A stretch of DNA of 64,000 nucleotides from Palsa-744 sp036498265 (lineage in GTDB: Bacteria > Actinomycetota > Thermoleophilia > Solirubrobacterales > Solirubrobacteraceae), in NCBI GenBank assembly GCA_036498265.1, contig DASYFT010000028.1, positions 1-64,000 on the forward strand, in the 5' to 3' direction. A program made the position numbers and the translations under genes. This document shows positions 32,071 to 40,209 of this stretch, piece by piece (position 1 is the first letter of the stretch; every line of letters starts with the position of its first letter). Below the pieces are notes generated by a model. It saw only the letters and a program-made list of their open reading frames with translations. It did not search any database and was not told where the DNA came from.

Positions 32071-33099
32071 CTACGGCGAGGCGACGAGCGCAGAGCGCCC
32101 GGGGACGCTTCCGATGGCTCTCAGCCTCTGCGGCGCTCCAGGCCGATGCCGTAGGTACCCGTCGAGGAACGCGATCGTGACGCGCTCCACTATCGAGAGC
32201 TGCGGCTGCTGGTCGGTGTAGGGGGGCAGGTGCTGGGCGCCGAGGAGCCGCAGGAGGTACTTCGGCCCCCGCGCGGCCGCGAAGAACGCATAGGTGAACC
32301 TGGGTTCGTTGACCGTGTCGGCAGTTCCCTGCGCCGCCAGCAGGGGTGGGCTGCCCGGCGCGAACGGGAAACCACCGACCCCGGACATCTCGGCACCCGA
32401 CAGGATCATCGCGGCCCCGATCCGGGGATCGCGAAAGCGCCGGCTGTAGGCAGACGCGAGCGCCGCCTCGGCTCCGTCCGACTGGCCCGCCACGGCTATG
32501 CGCGCGGGGTCGATCAGTCCCGCCAGCGGCCCGGCGGGGGCCCTGTTGTCAGCGAGAACGTGAGAGATCACGAAGCTGATGTCCCGCGGCTCGTTGATCA
32601 GGTCCGACTCGTCGGGGCCTCCGGGTGCGTTTGCGTTCTCGAGCGGGAAGACGGGTGCCACGACGACGTAGCCAGCCCGGGTCCAGCTCTGGAGCAGGCG
32701 GGCGTAGGTGCGCGGCGTCACCGCGAAGCCGTGTGCGAACACGATCACTGGAAACGGTCCGGCCGTGCGTGCCGGCGCGGCGTCGAGGAGGTCCGCCGAC
32801 GCCCCTGCTCCGATCGCTGGGTAGCGGACGTATGTCGTCAAGGTCCGGGGCGCCCTACGACCGCCCGGCAGCCTGATCGACCGGCTCGTATCGACGATTC
32901 GCTCGACGTGCATCCCGACCGCGTAGGCCGGGCGCGCCCCAGGCGTGGGCGCGCCAGGGGCCGCTTCGCCGCCGGCGGTCGAGGCAGCCCGGCCGGCGTG
33001 CGGGCCCGCGGTTGCCGGCGTAGGCGCCGCGGAGGCGACCAGCACGCCCGCCGAAGCGATCGCCCCCAGCGCCGAGGACAGCCTTGCCGCTCCGGCCAC
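32071..33099 (-). CDS. Secreted alpha/beta hydrolase
   Basis: A 342-residue alpha/beta-hydrolase, dienelactone-hydrolase/PAF-acetylhydrolase-like. Signal peptide at residues 1-30 (LGAIASAGVLVASAAPTPATA). The oxyanion region is IVFAHGF, the nucleophile elbow is GQSDG (Ser), a likely acid Asp is in GTADTVNEP and the His in LGAQHLPPY. Substrate unknown; an ester or lactone is expected, acting outside the cell. The two genes upstream on the same strand encode an NTF2-like protein and a small monooxygenase-like protein; the first abuts it with no gap. Confidence 0.85.
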   Translation of the reverse strand: MAGAARLSSALGAIASAGVLVASAAPTPATAGPHAGRAASTAGGEAAPGAPTPGARPAYAVGMHVERIVDTSRSIRLPGGRRAPRTLTTYVRYPAIGAGASADLLDAAPARTAGPFPVIVFAHGFAVTPRTYARLLQSWTRAGYVVVAPVFPLENANAPGGPDESDLINEPRDISFVISHVLADNRAPAGPLAGLIDPARIAVAGQSDGAEAALASAYSRRFRDPRIGAAMILSGAEMSGVGGFPFAPGSPPLLAAQGTADTVNEPRFTYAFFAAARGPKYLLRLLGAQHLPPYTDQQPQLSIVERVTIAFLDGYLRHRPGAPQRLRAIGSVPGRSALVASP

Positions 33100-33531
33100 C
33101 TAGCGCCTCGACGCGGCGAGCTGTCTGGCCTTCTCGCGCGCCTCGTCGAGGTCCGGGTAGTTGGTCACACGCACCGCGACACCACCCTCCCATTGGGCCA
33201 CGGCGCCGTGTCGCAGTTGCAGCCACGTCCTCGCGCCCGCCGGCAGCGCATCCTGCCGGGCCACCGCGAACACGAGGCCGCCTCCGAGGTCCTCAACCTC
33301 CTCGAGCTTCATCTCGAACTCATCGAAGGCGCCGATCCAGTCTTCGAAGAAGGCGCGGATCGCGGACAGGCCGGAATAGGTGCCGAGCCCCCAGGGCGAC
33401 ATGTCGAACACCGAGTCGGGACCGTAGAAGCTGATCATCCGGTCGAAGTCCCCGCTGTCCGCGGCTTCGAACGACAGGCGCGTGAGCTCATACGGGGTGG
33501 CCACCCCCGTCATGTTGGCGCACCCGAGCAC
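33100..33531 (-). CDS. NTF2-like / SnoaL-type protein
   Basis: A 143-residue cone-shaped alpha+beta barrel protein of the NTF2/SnoaL superfamily: ELTRLSFEAADSGDFDRMISFYGPDSVFDMSPWGLG is the classic N-terminal helix-plus-strand pattern, and VRAFFEDWIGAFDEF-like helix follows. Such proteins are small-molecule isomerases, cyclases or binding domains; the ligand cannot be deduced. It ends directly at the start of the secreted hydrolase, so they are probably one transcript. Confidence 0.82.
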   Translation of the reverse strand: MLGCANMTGVATPYELTRLSFEAADSGDFDRMISFYGPDSVFDMSPWGLGTYSGLSAIRAFFEDWIGAFDEFEMKLEEVEDLGGGLVFAVARQDALPAGARTWLQLRHGAVAQWEGGVAVRVTNYPDLDEAREKARQLAASRR

Positions 33532-33546
33532 GACTGCCCGCTCGCA

Positions 33547-33882
33547 TCAGTCGTCGTGGCGCGGATCACCACCCGGCGCCGGGACCGGGCGGAAGCTCTC
33601 CTGGACGGTGTGCACCCGCAGCTCCGAGCTTCGCACGATCAGCCCGTCGATCCTCGCCTGGTAGCCGGCGAACGCCTCGGAGCGGTAATGCTCGCCGAGC
33701 GCGGCGCTGTCGCGCCACTGTTGAACCACGATGAAGTGGCCGGGGTCGTCGACCGTCTCAGCGAACGTGTACGCGATGCATCCCGGCAGCTCACGCGCCC
33801 GAAGCTGGGTCTCGCGCATCAGATCGGCCACCTCCGCGCGGCGAGGGATCTGAGCGTAGATGTCGCCGATCGCGATGATCAC
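33547..33882 (-). CDS. Antibiotic biosynthesis monooxygenase (ABM) domain protein
   Basis: A 111-residue ABM-type dimeric ferredoxin-like fold protein: IIAIGDIYAQIPRRAEVADLM, GCIAYTFAETVDDPGHFIVVQQWRDSAALGEHYRSEAF. Members act as cofactor-free monooxygenases or stress proteins (YgiN/HmoA-like). Encoded 15 bp upstream of the NTF2-like gene on the same strand, which suggests an operon of small-molecule tailoring enzymes. Confidence 0.87.
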   Translation of the reverse strand: MIIAIGDIYAQIPRRAEVADLMRETQLRARELPGCIAYTFAETVDDPGHFIVVQQWRDSAALGEHYRSEAFAGYQARIDGLIVRSSELRVHTVQESFRPVPAPGGDPRHDD

Positions 33883-34376
33883 GTGAGCTGCCGCGCGCCT
33901 TCCTCGCCGCCGTGCCTTCGTGGCTTCGTGCCTCCGTGCGGCCGGGCCCTAGGCCAGGTGGTGACGATTATGATGCCTGCCCGGCCGTCTGCGGGTCACG
34001 CCGTCTCGGGGCTGCGAGGCGCGGGCTGCAGAGGCGGGGAGAGCCCAGCCTCAGCGCCACCAGAAGCTTCACCGCCGGGTACTCCCAGCTCTCTGGCAGG
34101 CAGAAGATCGAACATCTCGAAGGCGAACCCAACGATGTCCTCGAAGCTTCCTTCCTGGGCGGTGCCTTCGAACAGGCGGCACTGACGCTCACGACGTCGC
34201 AGACCAACGGTGAACCCATGGAGACGAACTCCTCCGCCTGAGAGGAGTTCGAGCGACGTCCGAAGGCTCACGAAGAGCCGACGGGGCGTCCATCCTCTCT
34301 TCTGATCGGGGGCGGGCGGGCCCCTGCGGCGCTTTAGGTCTCGGGTGGGGCGGCGTCGGCGGCTACCCTGGAGACC
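33883..34376. other. Intergenic stretch with a hairpin, no convincing gene
   Basis: About 490 bp without a gene I can support. A minus-strand frame around 34000-34220 reads a plausible acidic segment (FEGTAQEGSFEDIVGFAFEMF) but lacks a start and extends across the next gene, so it may be a decayed fragment. A strong hairpin, cgaactcctc (34225-34234) and gaggagttcg (34242-34251) with a 7-nt loop, lies in the middle. Confidence 0.4.
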
Positions 34377-34658
34377 ATGAACGCCGCAGAGCCCATGACC
34401 GCCAGGGCAGCTCACTACACCTCCCTCATCGAAGCGATCGACCGCCAGGGTGCCACCAAGCTGCACGGCCGTGAGCGTGAGCGCCTGCTGGAAGCCGCGG
34501 ACGCGCTGCTGTTCGGCGAGCCCGAGAGCAGTGAGCGGCTGCGCGCCGCGGAGGAGCTGATCGAGTCGCTCGAGATGAGCGAGCGCTGGTCGGCGGAGAG
34601 CTGCGACCAGCTGCGCGAACACCTGTACGGCTGCGACGGGGCGGCCGGCGTCGCCTGA
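34377..34658 (+). CDS. Small helical protein of unknown function
   Basis: A 93-residue, mostly alpha-helical acidic protein: TSLIEAIDRQGATKLHGRERERLLEAADALLFGE and ERLRAAEELIESLEMSERWSAESCDQLREHLYGCDG. Two Cys lie near the C-terminus. Codon use is strongly GC3-biased like the neighbours and the ATG is in a sensible place, so it is probably real. No family recognised; no operon partner, since the next gene is convergent. Confidence 0.65.
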   Translation: MNAAEPMTARAAHYTSLIEAIDRQGATKLHGRERERLLEAADALLFGEPESSERLRAAEELIESLEMSERWSAESCDQLREHLYGCDGAAGVA

Positions 34659-34710
34659 GCGCCATGTCGGGCCGCTGGGGCGTCGGCTGCCCCGGTGCGG
34701 TCCTTGCCGG

Positions 34711-36537
34711 CTACCCCTCGGCGATCGCCGGCCAGACGCTGATGTCCTCGGCCGGCACTTCGACGGTGAGCTCCTGTCCGATCGTAAGCGCCCGCCGGGC
34801 GTCCGTGCGAACGAGTAGCTCGAGCCGCCCCTGGATGGAGATGGTCAGCTCACGAACGGCCCCCAGATCGATCTGGTCGACCAGGCTTGCCGGATACGCT
34901 CCCAGCGGGTCGAGGACGACGCGCTCCGGACGAACGCTCCAGATCACCTCGACACCCTCCGCGAGACCGAGCGTCGGAGCATGCACGACCGCTCCCGCGC
35001 TGCCGAGCCGGCCGGGGCCGAGGACCGCGCCGCGGTTCGCGTTGGCGATCCCGAGGAGGCGTGCGACCTCCGGCGAGGCCGGGGTGCGGAAGACCGATTC
35101 GCGCGTGCCGGACTGGAGGATGCGCCCGTCGCTGAGGACGATCACCTCGTCGGCCAGCAGTGCGGCCTCCTCGGGGTCGTGGGTGACGATCAACGTGCTG
35201 AGGTTCGCCTCGAGCTGAAGGCGGCGGAGCTCCCGGCGCAGGCGGTCGCGGACGGGCGCGTCGAGTCCGGTGAACGGCTCGTCGAGCAGCAGCACGGCGG
35301 GTTCGCCGGCAAGCGCGCGGGCGATCGAGACGCGCCGCCGCTGGCCGCCCGACAGCTCCTCCGGGTAGCGGTTCTCGAGTCCGCTCAGGCCGAGGCGCTG
35401 AATCCACCAGGCGGCTGGTCCCGGCTTGGCGCTCACGCCGAACATCACCTGGTTCCAGACGGTCCGCCGCGGCAGCAGCGCTGGCTCCTGCGGCACGTAT
35501 CCGATGCCGCGCCGCTCGGCGGGCAGCTCGTGCAGCTTCTGCGTTCCCGCCAGGACGCGGCTCGGATCCGTGGTCGGGCCGAGCCCTGCGAGCAGCCGCA
35601 GCGTCAGCGTCTTCCCGGCTCCCGAGGGGCCGAGCAGCGCGAGGCGATGGCTCCGGGCGGCGTGCGAGACCTCGAGCGTGAACGCGCCAAGGCGCTTGGT
35701 CAGGCGGAAGTCGAGCGCGGATGCCGGGGTCACGGCCGGCGACGGCGCGGCCGCGGGATGCGCGGGGGTGGGCGCGCGGTGCCTGCGCCGAGGTGCCGGC
35801 AGGCTCGCGAGACCCAGCACGACCAGCGCGGCGGCCAGCGCCGCGCCGATCGGCAGGACGGTGGCCGAGAGCCCCGTGGCGTCGAACTGCACGAAGGTGA
35901 AGACCGGAAGCGAGTAGGGGTGGTAGGCGAGGATGATCGTCGCGCCGAACTCAGCGAACGCACGCAGCCACGCCAGCAGCAGGCCCGCGGCGATTCCCGG
36001 TAGCGCCGCCTGTACGGCCACTCGCGCAAAGCGCGACAGCCGCCCGTGCCCGAGCGATGCGGCGACGTCCTCGAGCGCCGGATCGACCGCCGCGAAGGCC
36101 GAGCGGGCCACGATGATCAGGAACGGGGCGGCGACGAAGGTCTGGGCGAGGACGATCGCGGCGCGCGTTTCGGTGAGCCGGCCGCCGAAGATCCTGCCCG
36201 CGACGGTGTAGGGGCCCAGCACGTAGAGGAGCAGCAGTCCGCTCACGAGTGGTGGTAGCGCGAGCGGGAGGGCGACGAGGACGCCGAGCACCCGCGTCAG
36301 CACGGATCGGCCGCGTGCGAGCAGGTAGGCGAGGGGGATTCCCAGCAGCCCTATGACCCCCGTGGCGATGGTCGCGGTGAGAAGCGAGGTCGATAGTGCG
36401 GAGGCGAAGCCCGGCGAGCGGCTGACGCCGCCGGTCATGCGCACGAGGAAGGCGACGATCGGTGCGAGCAGGTACAGCGCGATCAGCCCGCCGAGCCAGG
36501 GCAGCGGGCTGAGGACGCTCGAGCGCCGGCCGGTCAG
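34711..36537 (-). CDS. Molybdate/tungstate ABC transporter, fused permease-ATPase
   Basis: A fusion of ModB-type permease (about residues 1-260) and ModC-type ATPase (about 275-608). The permease has ABC-transporter inner-membrane helices and the EAA-like loop AAVDPALEDVAASLGHGRL. The ATPase has Walker A GPSGAGKT, signature LSGGQRRRVSIARAL, Walker B AVLLLDEPF and the switch His in IVTHDP; the C-terminal part is a TOBE-like molybdate domain. The first ATG/GTG in frame (36438/36444) would remove the first membrane helix (PWLGGLIALYLLAPIVAFLV). The frame continues upstream to CTG 36537, which overlaps the modA stop as CTGA, and that start is used here. Confidence 0.85.
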   Translation of the reverse strand: MTGRRSSVLSPLPWLGGLIALYLLAPIVAFLVRMTGGVSRSPGFASALSTSLLTATIATGVIGLLGIPLAYLLARGRSVLTRVLGVLVALPLALPPLVSGLLLLYVLGPYTVAGRIFGGRLTETRAAIVLAQTFVAAPFLIIVARSAFAAVDPALEDVAASLGHGRLSRFARVAVQAALPGIAAGLLLAWLRAFAEFGATIILAYHPYSLPVFTFVQFDATGLSATVLPIGAALAAALVVLGLASLPAPRRRHRAPTPAHPAAAPSPAVTPASALDFRLTKRLGAFTLEVSHAARSHRLALLGPSGAGKTLTLRLLAGLGPTTDPSRVLAGTQKLHELPAERRGIGYVPQEPALLPRRTVWNQVMFGVSAKPGPAAWWIQRLGLSGLENRYPEELSGGQRRRVSIARALAGEPAVLLLDEPFTGLDAPVRDRLRRELRRLQLEANLSTLIVTHDPEEAALLADEVIVLSDGRILQSGTRESVFRTPASPEVARLLGIANANRGAVLGPGRLGSAGAVVHAPTLGLAEGVEVIWSVRPERVVLDPLGAYPASLVDQIDLGAVRELTISIQGRLELLVRTDARRALTIGQELTVEVPAEDISVWPAIAEG

Positions 36538-37445
36538 TGTGCGCCCACCAGGCTGCGCAGGCCGGCGGGGACGGCCGAGGCACGGCCCGAGAACTGTGGC
36601 GTCATCGGCGTGAGGCCGGTCCTTCGAGGCGTGAACCCGCGGGCGGCGCCGAGCAGGTAGCGGACGAACGCGGCAGCGCCGGGCGGGTTAGCAGCCCGGT
36701 TGAGGATCGTGATGGTGTACTCGGCGTACTTGTAGACAGGGGCGAGACCAACCGTGGAGAGCTTCGCGTTCCTCGCCTCGACGGCGTAGAAGAACCCGGC
36801 ATCGAGCTGACCCGACTGAAGCCGGCCCAGCAGGGCGGTCTCGGGGAACACCGCGAACGAGCTCAGAGCCCTCCCCAGGGCCGGGTCGCCGAGCTTCCTC
36901 GAGGCGTTGCTCACGGCTTCCGCCGTCAATACCCCCTTGGGATCGAGCTTGGGATCGGTGCGACCAACCCGGATGCCCGGCGCGGTCAGCACGCGGTACC
37001 ACGGCACGCCGCGGCGAAGCTCACTCGCGAACCTGCTGCTCGGGTTGTAGGCGAGCTCGAGCGGCGAGGCCATGAACGCCGAGTACCACGACACCCAGTC
37101 GCCGCCCGAGGACCCCTCGAGCGACCTGTCGGCCGCCGCGGCGGCGCTCAGAAAGACGTCACCGCTCCGCACCCTGCCCCTGATCTCGGAGGCGAGTTCA
37201 CTCGATCCGCCTCCGAAGCTCCTCAGAGCGAAGCCCTGCGTCTTTTCGAAGGCCGGGCCCAGAGAGCGTTCGACGTAGTTCAGCAGCGATCCGGCGAGGA
37301 GCACGGACACTGTCCCCTTGGCGGCGGGCCGAGCCGGTGGATCGTTCGCTGCAGGTGAGCCGATCGAGCTAACCACGCCGACCAGGACGATCGCGGCAGC
37401 GAGCAGGGACGTCGCGACGGCGATGGCTCTGACGCGCCCGGTCAC
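36534..37445 (-). CDS. Molybdate/tungstate-binding protein (ModA/WtpA-like)
   Basis: A 303-residue periplasmic-type binding protein. Signal/anchor helix at residues 5-27 (AIAVATSLLAAAIVLVGVVSS). The oxyanion-binding start is VSVLLAGSLLNYVE, followed by FGGGSSELASEIRGR, DVFLSAA and VGRTDPKLDPKG, the last typical of the WtpA/tungstate branch. It delivers the oxyanion to the fused permease-ATPase encoded downstream. GTG 37445 overlaps the regulator's stop by four bases; its own stop overlaps the presumed CTG of the transporter. Confidence 0.88.
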   Translation of the reverse strand: MTGRVRAIAVATSLLAAAIVLVGVVSSIGSPAANDPPARPAAKGTVSVLLAGSLLNYVERSLGPAFEKTQGFALRSFGGGSSELASEIRGRVRSGDVFLSAAAAADRSLEGSSGGDWVSWYSAFMASPLELAYNPSSRFASELRRGVPWYRVLTAPGIRVGRTDPKLDPKGVLTAEAVSNASRKLGDPALGRALSSFAVFPETALLGRLQSGQLDAGFFYAVEARNAKLSTVGLAPVYKYAEYTITILNRAANPPGAAAFVRYLLGAARGFTPRRTGLTPMTPQFSGRASAVPAGLRSLVGAH

Positions 37446-37837
37446 GGGCTGGGGCTTGTCTCGACCATCACCGACGTCGCCTTGACCGTGGCGGTTGCCT
37501 CGACGCCCGGGGCCAGGCCGAGCTCCGACACGGAGTCACGCGTGATCGCCGCGGTCAGGAGGAACTCGCCCGCCTCTATCTCCACCAGCGCCATCACGCC
37601 GTCCGTCTCAACCGACCGCACGACTCCGGGGAAGCGGTTGCGTGCCGAGAAGCGCGTACCGGTCCGGTGTCGAGTGGGGCGACTCGTCAGGCGCCGGACC
37701 TCCTCGACGGACACCACGCGACGGTTGCGGGCATCACGCTGCGTCCTCAGGGTTCCGGCGCGATCCCAGCGCCTGAGCGTGTCGACGCTGACCCCGATCG
37801 CCTTCGCTGCTTCCCCCAGCGTGAGACGGTCCGCCAT
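37442..37837 (-). CDS. HTH-TOBE molybdate-responsive regulator
   Basis: A 131-residue protein with an N-terminal MerR/excisionase-type HTH (LTLGEAAKAIGVSVDTLRRWDRAGTL) and a C-terminal TOBE/Mop domain (residues ~68-128: FSARNRFPGVVRSVETDGVMALVEIEAGEFLLTAAITRDSVSELGL). Mop domains bind molybdate or tungstate, so this is a likely sensor-repressor of the transport genes it precedes with 4-nt overlap. A GCCTA-N9-TAGGC dyad sits just upstream of its ATG, suggesting autoregulation. Confidence 0.88.
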   Translation of the reverse strand: MADRLTLGEAAKAIGVSVDTLRRWDRAGTLRTQRDARNRRVVSVEEVRRLTSRPTRHRTGTRFSARNRFPGVVRSVETDGVMALVEIEAGEFLLTAAITRDSVSELGLAPGVEATATVKATSVMVETSPSP

Positions 37838-37839
37838 CT

Positions 37840-37858
37840 GCCTAAGTATTGCATAGGC
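37840..37858 (-). promoter_or_regulatory. Putative operator of the molybdate locus
   Basis: gccta (37840-37844) and taggc (37854-37858) form a dyad with a 9-bp centre; on the minus strand the centre reads tgcaatact, with TATGCAAT as a possible -10 box. It ends two bases before ATG 37837, an unusual distance that would make the mRNA nearly leaderless. Confidence 0.4.
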
Positions 37859-38000
37859 GGAAGTCCAAGCGGTGGTCTCGGGTGCCCACTTCGATCACAG
37901 CTCGGCCAGCGGTGCGCCCGACGACCGGAGGGCATCAGCTAGCCTGGCGGACGATGGCGAGGGTCGCGGGGCATCCCACCAACCGGGCGGTGCTCGCAAC

Positions 38001-38942
38001 GTGCGCCGGCGCGTGATCGCATCTCGGCAGCATCTCGTCGCGGCGCTCCTGGCGCCGGCGGTCATCGCCGTGGCCGGCTGCGGCAGGGGATCGAGCGCCT
38101 CTCGGTCACAGACTGCCGGCAAGGCTGCGCCCAGCAAGCCGAGCCCTGGGCACAGCGCGCAGAGCAAGCGATCGCGCGCGCAACTGGCCGCAGACCGGGC
38201 GCTCGGAAGGCAGGCGCTCCTGCGGCTCGCCGACTTCCCGGCGGGATGGACGGCCTCAGCCAGACACGCCGAACGGTCGCACCCGAAGCTCGAACAGGAA
38301 GTCGCCGCCTGTCTGCACGTCGCCCGAGCGGCGGTCGAGGAAAGCAACCCGGCGGAGGTTCGCTCGCCCGACTTCAAGCACGCCGGTGGCGCGGACATCA
38401 GCAGCAGCGTGACCGTCACGCAGACCCCGGCCGAAGCCGCCGAGCAGTTCGCCGTGTTCGCCAAGCCCGAAACCGCGCGCTGCCTCAGGGACGGAGTCGA
38501 GAAGGAGCTGCGCTTCACCCTCAGCCATGGCACGAGCAGCCGGACGCTGCCCCGAGGTGTGTCATTCGGGCGGGCGACGGTCGAACCGATGTCCTTTCCC
38601 GCGGTCGGGGATCAGAGCGTCGCGTACCGCGTGGGTGTGTCGATCGCAGCCAGGACGGTCCATCTCCCGCTGTACTTCGACGCCGTCCTCGTCCGTGCGG
38701 GGCGAGCCGAGCTCTCACTCAGCTTTGCCGGTGTGCTGCTGCCGACCAGCCCGTCCACCGAGGTTGCACTCACCGATCTGAGCCTGCGTCGGCTGGGCAC
38801 CGCGCTCGGCACGCCCGCACGCACGGCTCCCGTGACGCCCTCGAGGCCCCGAGAACCGGGCTCGGGCCGGGCCGCGGGTCCGGCGGTCGCCTGGAGAGGC
38901 AGACTCCGAACACGACTGCGGGAGGCAGTGCCATGGAGCTGA
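38001..38942 (+). CDS. Lipoprotein of unknown function
   Basis: A 313-residue predicted lipoprotein. GTG 38001 gives a short basic start, a hydrophobic segment and the lipobox AVAGCG, with Cys at residue ~29; a longer in-frame start at 37872 would bury the signal. A Ser/Lys/Ala linker precedes a globular domain with LADFPAGWTASARH, ACLHVARAAVEE and SVAYRVGVSIAARTVHLPLYFDAVLVR, the pattern of sensor- or PASTA-kinase-associated extracellular domains in actinobacteria. Function unknown. Its 3' end overlaps the start of the next gene by ten bases. Confidence 0.75.
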   Translation: MRRRVIASRQHLVAALLAPAVIAVAGCGRGSSASRSQTAGKAAPSKPSPGHSAQSKRSRAQLAADRALGRQALLRLADFPAGWTASARHAERSHPKLEQEVAACLHVARAAVEESNPAEVRSPDFKHAGGADISSSVTVTQTPAEAAEQFAVFAKPETARCLRDGVEKELRFTLSHGTSSRTLPRGVSFGRATVEPMSFPAVGDQSVAYRVGVSIAARTVHLPLYFDAVLVRAGRAELSLSFAGVLLPTSPSTEVALTDLSLRRLGTALGTPARTAPVTPSRPREPGSGRAAGPAVAWRGRLRTRLREAVPWS

Positions 38943-39868
38943 GGATCTTCGCCGAGCCGCAGGAAGGAGCCACATACGAGCAGCAGCTCGCGATGGCGCG
39001 GGCGGCGGAGTCACACGGGTTCGGCGCGTTCTTCCGCTCGGATCACCTGGTGAGGATCAAACCGGGCTCGGGCCTTCCCGGGCCGACAGAGTCCTGGGTG
39101 ACCCTGGGGGCGCTCGCGCGAGAGACGCGGACGGTCCGCCTCGGGACGATGGTCACCTCCGCGACGTTCAGGTACCCGGGCCTGCTCGCCGTCGCCGTCG
39201 CGCAGGTCGATGCGATGAGCGGGGGGCGCGTGGAGCTCGGTCTCGGAGCGGGCTGGTTCGAGACCGAGCACGCTGCATACGGCATCCCCTTCCCGCCGGC
39301 GGGCGAGCGCTTCGACCGCCTCGAGGAGCAGCTGGCGATCGTGACGGGGCTATGGCGCACCCCCGACGGCGAGCGCTACTCGTTCGAGGGGACCCACTAC
39401 AGGCTGACCGACAGCCCGGCGCTGCCGAAGCCGCTGCAGCGTCCGGGCCCTCCGGTCATCGTCGGGGGCCTGGGAGCCCGTCGCACCCCTGCGCTCGCCG
39501 CGCGGTTCGCGAGTGAGTTCAACGTTCCGTTCGCTCCGGTGGAGCTGACGGCCGAGCGCTTCCGGGGCGCGCGAGCGGCGTGCGAGGCCGTCGGCCGCGA
39601 TCCCGACGAGCTCGTCTACTCACACGCCGTCACCGTCTGCTGCGGCCGCGATGAGGGGGAGCTCGAGCGGCGTGCCGCCCGCATCGGCCGCGACCTCGCC
39701 GAGCTTCGCAGCTCTGGCGCGGCCGGCTCACCGGAGGAGGTTCTCGCCAGGCTCGAGTCCTACCGCGAGGCCGGCGCGTCACGGTCCTACCTGCAGGTCA
39801 TAGATCTGGACGACGTCGATCAGATCGCGCTGATCGCCGCCGAGGTGATGCCGCACCTGACCGACTAG
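38933..39868 (+). CDS. LLM-class F420-dependent oxidoreductase
   Basis: A 311-residue luciferase-like monooxygenase-family protein of the F420-dependent type (TIGR03560-like). ATG 38933 has gggaggcag upstream. Features: ESHGFGAFFRSDHLV, LGTMVTSATFRYPGLLAVAVAQVDAMSGGRVELGLGAGW, and PPVIVGGLGARRTPALAARFASEFN. The fold is an (alpha/beta)8 barrel that binds F420 rather than FMN in most actinobacterial members. Substrate unknown. Confidence 0.88.
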   Translation: MELRIFAEPQEGATYEQQLAMARAAESHGFGAFFRSDHLVRIKPGSGLPGPTESWVTLGALARETRTVRLGTMVTSATFRYPGLLAVAVAQVDAMSGGRVELGLGAGWFETEHAAYGIPFPPAGERFDRLEEQLAIVTGLWRTPDGERYSFEGTHYRLTDSPALPKPLQRPGPPVIVGGLGARRTPALAARFASEFNVPFAPVELTAERFRGARAACEAVGRDPDELVYSHAVTVCCGRDEGELERRAARIGRDLAELRSSGAAGSPEEVLARLESYREAGASRSYLQVIDLDDVDQIALIAAEVMPHLTD

Positions 39869-40209
39869 GACGGGGGCTCAGGAGCAGGCGCTGCGAGCGA
39901 CGCGTCACTGATCCTGGGCCCAGGGGGTGGGCCAGGCGGCACAGAGGAAGTCGGACAGCAGGACGTCCGTCTCCTCCTGCCTCCTCGCGTCGATGTCGTC
40001 GACCGCGCGCACGACCAGCGCGGCGGCCGACGCGGCATCCAGCGGCCGGCCCTCAGAGCCCATCAGCGATCCCAACGCCGAAACGCGCCCGGCTGGAGAG
40101 TTGCGCTGCAAGGCTCATATCCCAATGGTGCGCTCGTGCGCGGCCTTTGTCGATACCGCAGTTGCGCGATCGAGCCTCTGGGTCATGCGCGCTGGCTAAG
40201 GTCTATGTC
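39869..40209. other. Intergenic stretch before the helicase gene
   Basis: About 340 bp. One minus-strand frame (39905-40111, TTG start, 68 residues, containing DAASAAALVVRAVDDIDARRQ) has strong GC3 bias and may be a small gene, but no ribosome-binding site is evident. Otherwise nothing recognisable; the helicase promoter must lie here. Confidence 0.3.
39905..40111 (-). CDS. Possible small acidic protein
   Basis: A 68-residue frame with codon use like real genes here (mostly G or C in third positions). An inner ATG (MGSEGRPL) would give 54 residues. A helical segment ALVVRAVDDIDARRQEETDVLLSDFL is the only notable feature. No family recognised, no ribosome-binding site, so this may be chance. 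Confidence 0.3.
   Translation of the reverse strand: MQRNSPAGRVSALGSLMGSEGRPLDAASAAALVVRAVDDIDARRQEETDVLLSDFLCAAWPTPWAQDQ

Noticed and set aside
32230..34185. A 651-residue plus-strand frame
   Set aside because: Antisense to the secreted hydrolase and two small genes; low-complexity composition.
33996..34622. A minus-strand gene across the small helical protein
   Set aside because: Most of it is antisense to a better-supported gene and there is no start near the plausible acidic segment; at most a decayed fragment.
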